Below, piece by piece: positions 33,389 to 41,030 of a DNA stretch of 47,595 nucleotides. The translations under genes and the position numbers were made by a program. The notes under the pieces were generated by a model. That model was given only the letters and a program-made list of their open reading frames with translations. It did no database searches and was not told the DNA's origin. This DNA comes from an uncultured Prevotella sp. (GTDB lineage Bacteria > Bacteroidota > Bacteroidia > Bacteroidales > Bacteroidaceae): the NCBI GenBank assembly GCA_947169185.1, contig CAMVOS010000019.1, forward strand, positions 1-47,595, in the 5' to 3' direction. Each line of letters starts with the position of its first letter. The first letter of the stretch is position 1.

Positions 33389-34164
33389 GGCTTAGGCATG
33401 TTAACCAACGGGGCTGCTGGCATCTTGGGTGCCATAGTGTCAACAGGAGCAGGAGCATCTGCCGTCTCACTAAGTCCGTTCATGCGTTGTTCGTTCTCCT
33501 GTGCAGTCTGATAATACTCGCTTACGTAGGGGTCGTTCTTAAACAGCTTGGTGGCTTTCGACATGATGTACTCTATCTGTGGAGTCAACACAGGAAAGCG
33601 ATACTGACTTGTAATCATCATGAATACACCAGGACCCAGCACATTATCGAAATTCTCAATGACAAAATGTGTGACGAGCGAATCTTCCTCTTGTGCTATC
33701 TGAGCTGCCTCAACAGACAATTGCTGGTTAATCGTCTCTTCATCGATACCGTCCAATAACATCTGACTCTGACGGTGTCCCAACTCATTCAAGCGATTTG
33801 ACAACTGGTTATGTTTATCGATAAAGTGATACAGGCTGTCGTTCAGCGGAGTACCACCAACGCTTTGGCTGGCATTGTCAATCTTGACAGTGATTTCGCC
33901 CTCTTCCAGAACGATGGGCATAATGCTCTCGTCATCCATATACAAGTTTGCTATACGCACCGTATCGAGGAGTCCGGCAAAGTGGAACTCACCATGCACC
34001 ACATCACAGGAGTCGATGTTCTTAACTTCACCCGACTTAAAAGCTTTCAGATAGAGTTTATTACCATCCAGTGCAGAAACAGACGTAGTGCCCTCTACCC
34101 GATAGGAACTGGCACACGACGTTAGGGCTGCAATGACGGCAAATGTATAGAGTATTTTGTTCAT
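33385..34164 (-). CDS. DUF4369-domain lipoprotein
   Basis: 259 residues from the ATG at 34164, which gives a compact signal peptide and lipobox (ALTSC). The frame extends six codons upstream to 34182, but that start would lie only about ten bases after the -7 box. The N-terminal half is a beta domain of the DUF4369 type (YRVEGTTSVSALDGNKLYLK ... VVHGEFHFAG), common in Bacteroidetes and often fused to thioredoxin domains, which are absent here. A helical segment follows. The C-terminus is Pro/Ala-rich (DAPAPVDTMAPK). First gene of the pyrC-plsC operon. Function is unknown. Confidence 0.85.
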   Translation of the reverse strand: MNKILYTFAVIAALTSCASSYRVEGTTSVSALDGNKLYLKAFKSGEVKNIDSCDVVHGEFHFAGLLDTVRIANLYMDDESIMPIVLEEGEITVKIDNASQSVGGTPLNDSLYHFIDKHNQLSNRLNELGHRQSQMLLDGIDEETINQQLSVEAAQIAQEEDSLVTHFVIENFDNVLGPGVFMMITSQYRFPVLTPQIEYIMSKATKLFKNDPYVSEYYQTAQENEQRMNGLSETADAPAPVDTMAPKMPAAPLVNMPKP

Positions 34165-34192
34165 AGACAATATTAAGTTCATAAATCAACGG

Positions 34193-34200
34193 CAAAAATA
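34193..34200 (-). promoter_or_regulatory. -7 box TATTTTTG (minus) for the DUF4369-pyrC operon
   Basis: TAnnTTTG box 28 bases before the chosen start at 34164. Confidence 0.55.
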
Positions 34201-34226
34201 CAACCTTCTCATGAAATAAGGAAATA

Positions 34227-34258
34227 TATTTGCGCATTTTAAAACATTTGTGCAAATA
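34227..34258. terminator. Inverted repeat after the 133-residue membrane protein
   Basis: TATTTGCGCA and TGTGCAAATA (9 of 10 paired) directly follow the stop codon at 34259. It lacks a long T run, so it could also be an operator for the next promoter. Confidence 0.5.
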
Positions 34259-34660
34259 TTAGCGTTTTTTTGCGTCTTTTTCCAGTTCGTTGCTAATTCT
34301 GTGGCTGGCATAGAGCTGTAAGATGGCTGCCACGAGCAATACCACAATCCAGTTATTATGCACATATTTTACGTACGACAGATACTGGAGGCCAAGGAAA
34401 TTGCCTTTATTAGCAAACATCAAAAGGGCTGCCACCAAAAACAGTACATCACTCAACAGCATCATTCTACGCAAACGACGGATATTGAAGTTGGGGCCGT
34501 CATAACGCTGGTGCATCTGCATGGCAGCAAACATCAAGGCTCCAGGGGCAAACACATAAGCAGCCCATGACTGAAGAAAAATGCTGGCACCAGAGCCTAT
34601 CACCATCAACAGGCCTCCCACCAGCATCACAATGGTTTCTATATTACTGAGCTGTCTCAT
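34259..34660 (-). CDS. Four-helix membrane protein, unknown function
   Basis: 133 residues with four hydrophobic segments (about 9-27, 31-47, 66-83, 100-116) and a basic C-terminus (LEKDAKKR). No motif or family is recognised. It overlaps the end of the FtsB-like gene by 17 bases, so the pair is co-translated, which hints at an envelope role. Confidence 0.75.
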   Translation of the reverse strand: MRQLSNIETIVMLVGGLLMVIGSGASIFLQSWAAYVFAPGALMFAAMQMHQRYDGPNFNIRRLRRMMLLSDVLFLVAALLMFANKGNFLGLQYLSYVKYVHNNWIVVLLVAAILQLYASHRISNELEKDAKKR

Positions 34661-34991
34661 CGGGTATCATCAAGTTTGGCTTTTCATCGTCACTCAACAC
34701 GAACACATCCTCATCGTCAGCCTTCATGAAATAACGCTCACGGGCAATCTGCTCAATGGCCTTGGGATTGCCATCAAGCGTACGGATTTTTTCTTGGTCC
34801 TGATGAAAGCGTTCGTTATACTGTTCTATCTCAGCTTCCAAATCACTGATATGCTGTTTGTTGCGCAGATGATTCCAAATACTGTTCTCATCAAGGAATC
34901 CGATGAGTGCAACAGCTACCAATGCCACCACAATATACTTCAAGGCGGGAATATGATAGATGCGGAGCAGTAACGATTTAACCTTTTTCAT
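34644..34991 (-). CDS. FtsB/DivIC-like septum formation initiator
   Basis: 115 residues from the ATG at 34991. One membrane segment (about 18-34) is followed by a coiled coil (LRNKQHISDLEAEIEQYNER) and the family's closing motif (ARERYFMKADDEDVFVL). This is the usual design of FtsB/DivIC proteins, which bridge FtsL/FtsQ in the division complex. The frame runs back to a TTG at 35015, but that codon lies inside the gene's own -7 box, so the ATG is preferred. Divergent from dnaX. Confidence 0.9.
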   Translation of the reverse strand: MKKVKSLLLRIYHIPALKYIVVALVAVALIGFLDENSIWNHLRNKQHISDLEAEIEQYNERFHQDQEKIRTLDGNPKAIEQIARERYFMKADDEDVFVLSDDEKPNLMIPDETAQ

Positions 34992-35009
34992 ACTTTTCTT
35001 TCTTTTCGA

Positions 35010-35044
35010 GTGCAAAGTTACGATTTTTTTTCCTAACTTTGCAC
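35010..35044. promoter_or_regulatory. Mirror-image divergent promoters of ftsB-like and dnaX genes
   Basis: TAACTTTG occurs on the minus strand at 35013-35020 and on the plus strand at 35034-35041. Together they form a perfect 11-bp inverted repeat (GTGCAAAGTTA / TAACTTTGCAC) with a 13-base T-rich spacer. Confidence 0.8.
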
Positions 35045-35062
35045 CATAATTCTCGAAAAAGT

Positions 35063-36865
35063 ATGGAATATATTGTTTCAGCCCGTAAATATCGTCCTAC
35101 AACCTTCGACACGGTGGTAGGCCAACTGGCGCTGACCACCACCTTGAAGAATGCCGTGAAGAGCGGAAAACTGGCACATGCCTACCTCTTCTGCGGACCA
35201 CGTGGTGTGGGTAAGACCACCTGTGCACGTATCTTTGCCAAGGCCATCAACTGTATGTCTCCTACCCCCGACGGTGAGGCTTGTGGCCAGTGTGAGTCGT
35301 GTCAGGCGTTCAACGAACAGCGCTCGTTTAACATCTTTGAACTTGATGCAGCATCGAACAATAGCGTTGAGCACATCAAAACACTGATGGAACAGACACG
35401 TATCCCACCGCAGGTCGGCAAATACAAAGTCTTTATTATTGATGAGGTGCATATGCTGTCTACAGCAGCTTTCAATGCTTTCCTGAAAACATTGGAAGAA
35501 CCCCCTGCACACGTCATCTTCATCTTGGCGACTACAGAGAAGCATAAGATTCTGCCAACTATTCTCTCGCGCTGCCAGATCTACGACTTCGAGCGTATGA
35601 CGGTGCGTAATACTATCGAACACCTGAAGTCGGTGGCCGAGAAGGAGGGCATCACTTACGAAGAAGAGGCGTTGGCTGTCATCGCAGAGAAGGCTGATGG
35701 TGGTATGCGCGACGCTTTGTCTATCTTCGACCAGGCTGCATCGTTCTGTCAGGGCAACATCACCTACCAGAAGGTCATCGAAGACTTGAACGTGCTCGAT
35801 TCGGAGAATTATTTCCAAATTATCGACCTCGCCATTATTAACAAGGTGGCCGATATCATGGTACTGCTCAACAGTGTTATCAACAAGGGCTTCGATGGTG
35901 GACTGCTCATCCAGGGGCTGGCGAAGCACGTACGTAACGTGTTGATGGCCAAAGATCCTCAGACGCTGCCATTGCTTGAAGTCAGTGACCAGCAGCGCCA
36001 GCGCTATCAGGAACAGGCACAGAAATGTGAAACGCCATTTCTATACAAAGCCCTGCAACTGATGAACCAATGCGACATCAACTATCGCCAGTCGTCAAAT
36101 AAGCGTCTGTTAGTGGAACTCACACTGATAGAAATCGCCCAGATTACCCAGCCCGACGAGGGGCCCAGTGCGGGGCGTTGCCCCAGACGATTGAAATCCC
36201 TGTTTAAGCAACTGATACAGCAGGCTCAGCCAAAGCAAGCAGCTCCACAGGTGGCTGCGGTTGAGCCCGTTGTGTCACCCCCCAATGTTTCTAGTGCCTC
36301 TAATGACTCTAGTGTTTCTAGCGATTCTAGTAATCCAAAGCTCACCACGACCTACAATGCCTCTGCTCGCCCCCAACTGAAAAATAAGGTTGGCTTCTCA
36401 TGGAACAATCTGCTCAACAAGGAAAAACGGGGAAAGATAAACCTTATCCCAGGAACCCTTGGTGCCAATGACCCCAATGTCGCTGCTGCCAAGGACGAGG
36501 AGCTGATCTTCTCACAGGAAGACCTTGAGTTGCAGTGGATGTCCATGTGTAACCGCATGCCCCAGAAGTTGAGTGGTATTGCCACACGTATGAAAAATAT
36601 GAACCCCACGATTCTTGAATTCCCACATGTCGAAGTATTGGTCGAGAACCAGTTGGCCATGCAGCAGATGGAAGAAATCAAAGGTAGCATCCTCAAGACG
36701 CTCCAGATTTATCTGCACAACAAATCGATTACGCTCTCCATGCGTATTGCCGAACATCAGGAACAGGAAAAAATCCTTTCCCGCCGTGAACAGTTCGAGC
36801 AGATGGAAAAAGAAAATCCCTCAATCACAAAATTGAGGGAGCTCTTAAGTCTTGAGTTGGCTTAA
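35063..36865 (+). CDS. dnaX: DNA polymerase III subunits gamma/tau
   Basis: 600 residues. Clamp-loader ATPase: Walker A GPRGVGKTT (about 45-53), four zinc Cys in the region of CGQCESC, Walker B IIDEVHML and sensor TTEKHKILPTILSRCQ. The C-terminal tau-like part is long and low in conservation. A linker at about 402-445 is Ser/Asn/Asp-rich and partly coded by CTAGTGTTTCTAG-type repeats. The start at 35063 (MEYIVSARKYRP) is preferred over the TTG at 35039, which lies in the -7 box. It ends at a perfect hairpin facing asnA. Confidence 0.96.
   Translation: MEYIVSARKYRPTTFDTVVGQLALTTTLKNAVKSGKLAHAYLFCGPRGVGKTTCARIFAKAINCMSPTPDGEACGQCESCQAFNEQRSFNIFELDAASNNSVEHIKTLMEQTRIPPQVGKYKVFIIDEVHMLSTAAFNAFLKTLEEPPAHVIFILATTEKHKILPTILSRCQIYDFERMTVRNTIEHLKSVAEKEGITYEEEALAVIAEKADGGMRDALSIFDQAASFCQGNITYQKVIEDLNVLDSENYFQIIDLAIINKVADIMVLLNSVINKGFDGGLLIQGLAKHVRNVLMAKDPQTLPLLEVSDQQRQRYQEQAQKCETPFLYKALQLMNQCDINYRQSSNKRLLVELTLIEIAQITQPDEGPSAGRCPRRLKSLFKQLIQQAQPKQAAPQVAAVEPVVSPPNVSSASNDSSVSSDSSNPKLTTTYNASARPQLKNKVGFSWNNLLNKEKRGKINLIPGTLGANDPNVAAAKDEELIFSQEDLELQWMSMCNRMPQKLSGIATRMKNMNPTILEFPHVEVLVENQLAMQQMEEIKGSILKTLQIYLHNKSITLSMRIAEHQEQEKILSRREQFEQMEKENPSITKLRELLSLELA
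36281..36338. repeat. TCTAGTG-type repeats inside dnaX
   Basis: About five units of TTTCTAGTGCCTCTAATGAC type code a Ser/Asn/Asp linker. The words resemble the repeat after trxB. Confidence 0.8.
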
Positions 36866-36873
36866 TTATCATC

Positions 36874-36900
36874 TTGATTTAGCGCCCTGCGCTAAATCAA
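36874..36900. terminator. Perfect 12-bp hairpin between dnaX and asnA
   Basis: TTGATTTAGCGC, loop CCT, GCGCTAAATCAA. The right arm contains the asnA stop codon and last codons. There is no clear T run on either side. Confidence 0.75.
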
Positions 36901-37929
36901 TGGCATTCCCATTTTCTTACTCTCTATGCGCATATCATCTGGCCAGATAGAGGCCTGAATTTCTCCGATATGTCCTTTATGCAGCAGTACCATACACAGA
37001 CGGCTCTGTCCGATACCACCGCCAATAGATAGTGGCAGTTGGTTATTCAACAGTTTCTGGTGGAAGTACAGCTTTTCACGCTCTTCCTTGCCTTCCAACT
37101 GCAACTGTCGCAACAGACTCTCCTTATCGACACGGATACCCATCGACGACAGTTCAAAGCTGCGTCCCAGCACCGGATACCATATCAGGATGTCACCGTT
37201 CAGGCCCATCTGGCCGTTCTCAGCCACCGTTGACCAGTCATCATAGTCCGGTGCACGTCCGTCATGTTTCTCGCCATTCGACAGTTTACCACCTATACCT
37301 ATAATAAATACGGCACCATATTTCTCGCAAATGGCATCCTCACGCTCCTTGGCTGTCTTGTCCGGATACATCTGTAACAGCTCTTCAGCATGGATAAAAT
37401 GAATCTTCTCGGGCAGGAAAGGTTTAATCTGCGGATAGGTTTCGCAGGTCAGATACTCCGTCCTACGGATGGCAGCATAGATGCGCTCTACCACGTTCTT
37501 CAGATAGGCGATGGTACGCTGTTCCTTGGTAATCACAGCTTCCCAGTCCCACTGGTCTACATACAACGAATGCAGGTTATCCAGCTCTTCGTCAGCACGA
37601 ATAGCGTTCATATCCGTATAGATGCCGTAACCAGGCTCTATCGCATATTCTGCCAGACTCAGACGCTTCCATTTGGCTAGCGAGTGCACCACTTCTGCCC
37701 TGGCATCACCTAGATCCTTGATGGGGAATGTCACAGCACGCTCCACACCATTCAGGTCGTCATTGATACCTAAGCCCTGCAACACAAACAGCGGTGCTGT
37801 CACACGACGCAGGCGTAGCTCAGTACTCAGGTTCTGCTGGAAAAACTCTTTGATCAGTTTAATACCCTGCTCCGTTTGTTTCATGTCGAGCAGCGCTTCA
37901 TATCCAATGGGCTTTATCAGTTGACTCAT
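36892..37929 (-). CDS. asnA: Aspartate-ammonia ligase (asparagine synthetase A)
   Basis: 345 residues, ammonia-dependent synthesis of asparagine from aspartate and ATP, with a class II aminoacyl-tRNA-synthetase-like fold. Motif-2-type segment FPIKDLGDARAEVVHSLAKWKR and motif 3 LPLSIGGGIGQSRLCMVLL are visible. Length is typical (about 330-345). Its last codons lie inside a 12-bp hairpin shared with the convergent dnaX end. A minus -7 box TATCTTTG is at 37988-37995. Short TTTACAATTT repeats fill the start-proximal gap. Confidence 0.96.
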   Translation of the reverse strand: MSQLIKPIGYEALLDMKQTEQGIKLIKEFFQQNLSTELRLRRVTAPLFVLQGLGINDDLNGVERAVTFPIKDLGDARAEVVHSLAKWKRLSLAEYAIEPGYGIYTDMNAIRADEELDNLHSLYVDQWDWEAVITKEQRTIAYLKNVVERIYAAIRRTEYLTCETYPQIKPFLPEKIHFIHAEELLQMYPDKTAKEREDAICEKYGAVFIIGIGGKLSNGEKHDGRAPDYDDWSTVAENGQMGLNGDILIWYPVLGRSFELSSMGIRVDKESLLRQLQLEGKEEREKLYFHQKLLNNQLPLSIGGGIGQSRLCMVLLHKGHIGEIQASIWPDDMRIESKKMGMPLI

Positions 37930-37930
37930 C

Positions 37931-37972
37931 TTGTAGATTTACAATTTGACAATTTACTATTTACAATTTATT
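37931..37972. repeat. TTTACAATT short repeat
   Basis: Four near-identical units (TTTACAATT, TTGACAATT, TTTACTATT) between the asnA start and its -7 box, so they form the transcript leader. Confidence 0.75.
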
Positions 37973-37987
37973 TTTCAATTTTGGCCA

Positions 37988-37995
37988 CAAAGATA
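37988..37995 (-). promoter_or_regulatory. -7 box TATCTTTG (minus) for asnA
   Basis: Perfect box about 58 bases before the asnA start. Confidence 0.6.
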
Positions 37996-38098
37996 CTATA
38001 AAAATATTAATTTGCCAACCGAAATGCCGATTATTTTTGCAAAATGACACACATTCTTGATTTTTGCTAACTTTTTGCACACCCACTCAACCCGTTAA

Positions 38099-38141
38099 CA
38101 AATCATAATTCTCAATTCCCAATTCTCAATTCTCAATTTAA
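38099..38141. repeat. AATTCTC short repeat
   Basis: Four to five units of AATTCTC or AATTCCC just upstream of the tRNA promoter. Confidence 0.8.
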
Positions 38142-38146
38142 AATCG

Positions 38147-38154
38147 TAACTTTG
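38147..38154 (+). promoter_or_regulatory. -7 box TAACTTTG for tRNA-Arg
   Basis: Perfect box 31 bases before the mature tRNA start. Confidence 0.65.
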
Positions 38155-38184
38155 CATTCGTTTTTGCAAAGAAACGATTTTATT

Positions 38185-38258
38185 GGTCCCGTAGCTTAGC
38201 TGAATAGAGCGTCAGATTCCGGTTCTGAAGGTCTTGGGTTTGAATCCCAACGGGATCA
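38185..38258 (+). tRNA. tRNA-Arg (anticodon CCG)
   Basis: Full cloverleaf: acceptor GGTCCCG/CGGGATC with one G-U pair, D stem GCTT/GAGC, anticodon stem TCAGA/TCTGA around loop TTCCGGT, and T stem TTGGG/CCCAA with loop TTTGAAT. The anticodon CCG reads the arginine codon CGG. The 3' CCA is not encoded. A strong terminator follows 7 bases later. Confidence 0.95.
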
Positions 38259-38264
38259 CTTTAT

Positions 38265-38306
38265 AAAATCCGCAAGATTCTGAATATCAGTTTCTTGCGG
38301 ATTTTT
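38265..38306 (+). terminator. Terminator after tRNA-Arg
   Basis: AAAATCCGCAAGA pairs with TCTTGCGGATTTT across a 15-base loop and ends in a T run. Confidence 0.9.
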
Positions 38307-38350
38307 CTATTTATCACATGCACCACATTTGCACCACCAAATAAGGCCCA

Positions 38351-39874
38351 CTAATCAACAATTTTTATGTCTAATAGCACTTCCCAATAGCCATTTTTAT
38401 CTTCACCAACACGTCTAATGACACCTTTTTCCTTTAATACTGCAATATTGCGCCTAATAGTCGATCTATCAACTTCGACAATAGTTCCTAAATCTTCATA
38501 TGTAATATGATTATCATTTCTCATTGCTTTAACAATGGCACTCTGCGTTTTGTTTAGTTTTACAGGGGCATTTACAGGGGCATTTGCAGGGGCATTTGCA
38601 GGGGCAGTGTCAGAAGTAGCTTTAGTAGAAGGCACTGGCAGCACCAGTTCCACTTCGTCAACATCCAGTTTGTTTAATAGCTGCGGTTCACCCCAATTGG
38701 TTTCTTTCCATGCTGCAATGATTTTGGGGAATCCAGAGCCGACATTCTCACCAAAGCCAATCATACGGAGCATATTCTGTATCTTGGGATTACGAGCCTT
38801 TGAGTTTCCACCTCGATAGATGGCCTCTACAGGCAGCTTCAGCAGTCCTGGATTACGGAAGCAGAGACGGTCATCATGCTTCTCTATCCTCAGAATACCA
38901 GCATCAGCCATCAGGTCGCAGTGGATAATGGCATTAGTAAAGGCTTCACGTACTGCCTCATGCTGTGGCGTGTCATCGTTTCTTTTCCCTCCCTTTTCCA
39001 ATTTAAACGGTCTTGGCAGGTCAAACTGAACCTTTGGCGATACAATGCGGAAGAACTGATAGAGGTTGTTTTCCCAAAGTCCATCGTATGTCAAGCGATC
39101 ATGATAACGTTCGTCACCCACCAGATGACTCATATCCAAATAGTCCATACGAAAGTTCGAGAACCTGTCTCTAATGGCGAGTCCCTTGCCAAACATCATC
39201 AGGCCAGCTAACGTCAACCCCTCCTTGCCAGTTTGCCTATCCTCAATATAACCGCCAAGATTTCTGAGGAAAGTCTTGTCATCAACCTGATTCCAGACAT
39301 GCGTACTGTTTTCCTGTCTGAACTCTGTGCGATACTGGCGCAAAGAATCAGAATCGATATCATCCATACCATAGTACTCTATCAGGATGCCATCGTTTCC
39401 ATCAGCATTAGAGTCACGTATCATGGCTTTCACCTGAGCCTCGGTACAGTGATAGTCACCTTCGTTGTTACGCCTATACGTACCTTTATATACATTACCA
39501 TTCAGATAGATCGGCTTTGCTCTCCAATCTGCCTGAGGGACATGGATACAGACAATCTGTACCCCATCCAAATTCACCACCTCCACATCGCTGTCAACGA
39601 GGATATTCTCATTCACCTTGTCACTGTTGAGAGTATTCCAGAAGTCTGTGATAATTTTCCTTGGCTCATCCACACCAATTATCAGGAATCGCTTACTAAC
39701 GTCCTTCTCCTGCAAATTTTCATCCACGCCAAGCAGAATCATGCCACCAATGGTATTGGCAAAAGCCGAATACGTCTGCCAAATTGACTTCGGCACCTCA
39801 GCCTTCGCTTTCTTGCATTCCAGTGTTACACGTTCACCTTTCAGCAATGTTTCTTTTATTGTTTTCTCGTCCAT
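38351..39874 (-). CDS. AlbA_2 (Schlafen-like) and ATPase-fold transcription-linked protein
   Basis: 507 residues. The N-terminal AlbA_2 domain (GERVTLECKKAKAEVPKSIW ... GGMILLGVDE, about 10-130) is the nucleic-acid-binding fold of Schlafen-type proteins. A central GHKL-like region (REAFTNAIIHCDL ... GFGENVGSGFPKI) matches the HATPase_c_4 group. A tandem NAPA/NAPV linker leads to a winged helix (YEDLGTIVEVDRSTIRRNIAVLKEKGVIRR). These are usually called putative DNA-binding regulators and some lie in mobile or defence regions. The frame reaches 39895 through a TTG inside the -7 box (39882-39889), so the ATG at 39874 is chosen. Confidence 0.87.
   Translation of the reverse strand: MDEKTIKETLLKGERVTLECKKAKAEVPKSIWQTYSAFANTIGGMILLGVDENLQEKDVSKRFLIIGVDEPRKIITDFWNTLNSDKVNENILVDSDVEVVNLDGVQIVCIHVPQADWRAKPIYLNGNVYKGTYRRNNEGDYHCTEAQVKAMIRDSNADGNDGILIEYYGMDDIDSDSLRQYRTEFRQENSTHVWNQVDDKTFLRNLGGYIEDRQTGKEGLTLAGLMMFGKGLAIRDRFSNFRMDYLDMSHLVGDERYHDRLTYDGLWENNLYQFFRIVSPKVQFDLPRPFKLEKGGKRNDDTPQHEAVREAFTNAIIHCDLMADAGILRIEKHDDRLCFRNPGLLKLPVEAIYRGGNSKARNPKIQNMLRMIGFGENVGSGFPKIIAAWKETNWGEPQLLNKLDVDEVELVLPVPSTKATSDTAPANAPANAPVNAPVKLNKTQSAIVKAMRNDNHITYEDLGTIVEVDRSTIRRNIAVLKEKGVIRRVGEDKNGYWEVLLDIKIVD
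38566..38608. repeat. 12-nt repeat coding NAPA units
   Basis: GGGGCATTTGCA occurs three to four times in tandem and codes the NAPA/NAPV linker of the AlbA_2 protein. Confidence 0.85.
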
Positions 39875-39881
39875 ATCGTTT

Positions 39882-39889
39882 GCAAAATT
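39882..39889 (-). promoter_or_regulatory. -7 box TAATTTTG (minus) for the AlbA_2 gene
   Basis: Box seven bases before the ATG at 39874, implying an almost leaderless transcript. Confidence 0.55.
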
Positions 39890-39997
39890 AATCAATTATT
39901 TGAAATTCTACTCTTTTATATGAATAAAGCACCATTCCCAATGTATCTTGAATGTATCTTGAGCTTATTACTCATATCATCATACTTCCGAAAAAAA

Positions 39998-40765
39998 CTA
40001 TACAATAGGGAATCCATCTTTTATAGAATAATCATTCCAATCTATTTCAAATGTATCATCTAGCAAATCTGTCACATTGGAAAGAAATTGTTGTAAACAA
40101 CTTATTTCCTTATTCGTTTTATCCGCTATTTTGTAGGATGCATATCCAATAAAGTCATTGTCATCATCTTGCAGATGATCTAATACAAACAAATTGTGAG
40201 ACTCAAGTGATAGAATCGATTCTGGTAACCATTCCATATCTGACCAATCATATAATGCAGTATCCATCACCAAAACTTCTTCATTACTATTTTTAGGAAA
40301 TCTATATTGAAAGAACCAACGTCGAAGCGATCTTCTTGATAACTTTCCGAAAACAAAAACAAATTTGTGCATTACCTTTATTTCTTGTAACTTCTCAAAC
40401 GCTTCAAGTGTCGTTAAAAACGAATCCTTATTTAGTGATGATTTGACTTCAATTACAGCGATGACATAAGAAGCATTGATGATTTTTAAATCTCCTATGG
40501 AATATGCTATAGATTCGCTCCCTTTACGAAAAATTATAATATCACATTGAGTTGATAACTTATCTTCAGTCTTAATAATGTTATTGAGAATGAACCCTTG
40601 ACATATCCCATACTCTTTCGGCAACAAATTTCTCAGAACTTGGCGTAAAAGAAGTTCTCCGACATAACCAATTGATGGTTTGTGCTTGGTGAAGAGCATT
40701 CTTGCCTTATCCATCTTCTTCATGAGAACTGTTGCCTGCTGTCTATATTTATCTTCTTGTGTCAC
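39998..40765 (-). CDS. DUF6602-type protein with PD-(D/E)XK-like pattern
   Basis: 255 residues from a GTG at 40765 that overlaps the preceding gene by 17 bases. The conserved region resembles DUF6602: GELLLRQVLRNLLPKEYG, then QCDIIIF, then VIAVIEVKSSLNK. The residues E37, D75 and E106-x-K108 fit the order of a PD-(D/E)XK nuclease active site, but activity is not proven. A basic patch (KLSRRSLRRWFFQYR) follows at about 142. DUF6602 proteins are frequent in defence islands. Last gene of the AT-rich unit. It could be a nuclease effector or only a binding protein. Confidence 0.75.
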   Translation of the reverse strand: MTQEDKYRQQATVLMKKMDKARMLFTKHKPSIGYVGELLLRQVLRNLLPKEYGICQGFILNNIIKTEDKLSTQCDIIIFRKGSESIAYSIGDLKIINASYVIAVIEVKSSLNKDSFLTTLEAFEKLQEIKVMHKFVFVFGKLSRRSLRRWFFQYRFPKNSNEEVLVMDTALYDWSDMEWLPESILSLESHNLFVLDHLQDDDNDFIGYASYKIADKTNKEISCLQQFLSNVTDLLDDTFEIDWNDYSIKDGFPIV

Positions 40766-41030
40766 AATTCGAATCTGTTGAATATATATTTATACTTGCT
40801 TCTGAAACAATAACGTCTGATTCATACAATGAATATATAATTGGATAGCCTTGGTTCTCAAGTTCTTTCAAAGTGTATAGCAACCACTTTGCTTCAGCAT
40901 CACACAATATACATGTTCCACTGCAATCTTCTGTGTTATTGCAAGGATGAGGTGTATATGGGATATTATTTATCTCTGCAAGCCTAACCCTAATAGATTT
41001 TAGCAATGCGCATTTATCTTTTCCCTTCAT
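40749..41030 (-). CDS. Small cysteine-rich protein between radical SAM and DUF6602 genes
   Basis: 93 residues from the ATG at 41030, which overlaps the radical SAM stop by 17 bases; the longer frame to 41114 lies wholly in that gene. The N-terminus is basic and helical (LLKSIRVRLAEINN). Then comes the motif HPCNNTEDCSGTCILCDAEA, with four Cys spaced C-x5-C-x3-C-x2-C, followed by a helix and a polar tail with a fifth Cys (NCDTRR). The Cys pattern suggests an iron-sulfur or zinc site. It could carry electrons, or be a substrate of the radical SAM protein. No family is recognised with confidence. Confidence 0.75.
   Translation of the reverse strand: MKGKDKCALLKSIRVRLAEINNIPYTPHPCNNTEDCSGTCILCDAEAKWLLYTLKELENQGYPIIYSLYESDVIVSEASINIYSTDSNCDTRR

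Noticed and set aside
39940..39963. Two copies of AATGTATCTTG as an attachment-site duplication
   Set aside because: Only 11 bp, adjacent and intergenic, with no matching copy seen near the tRNA.
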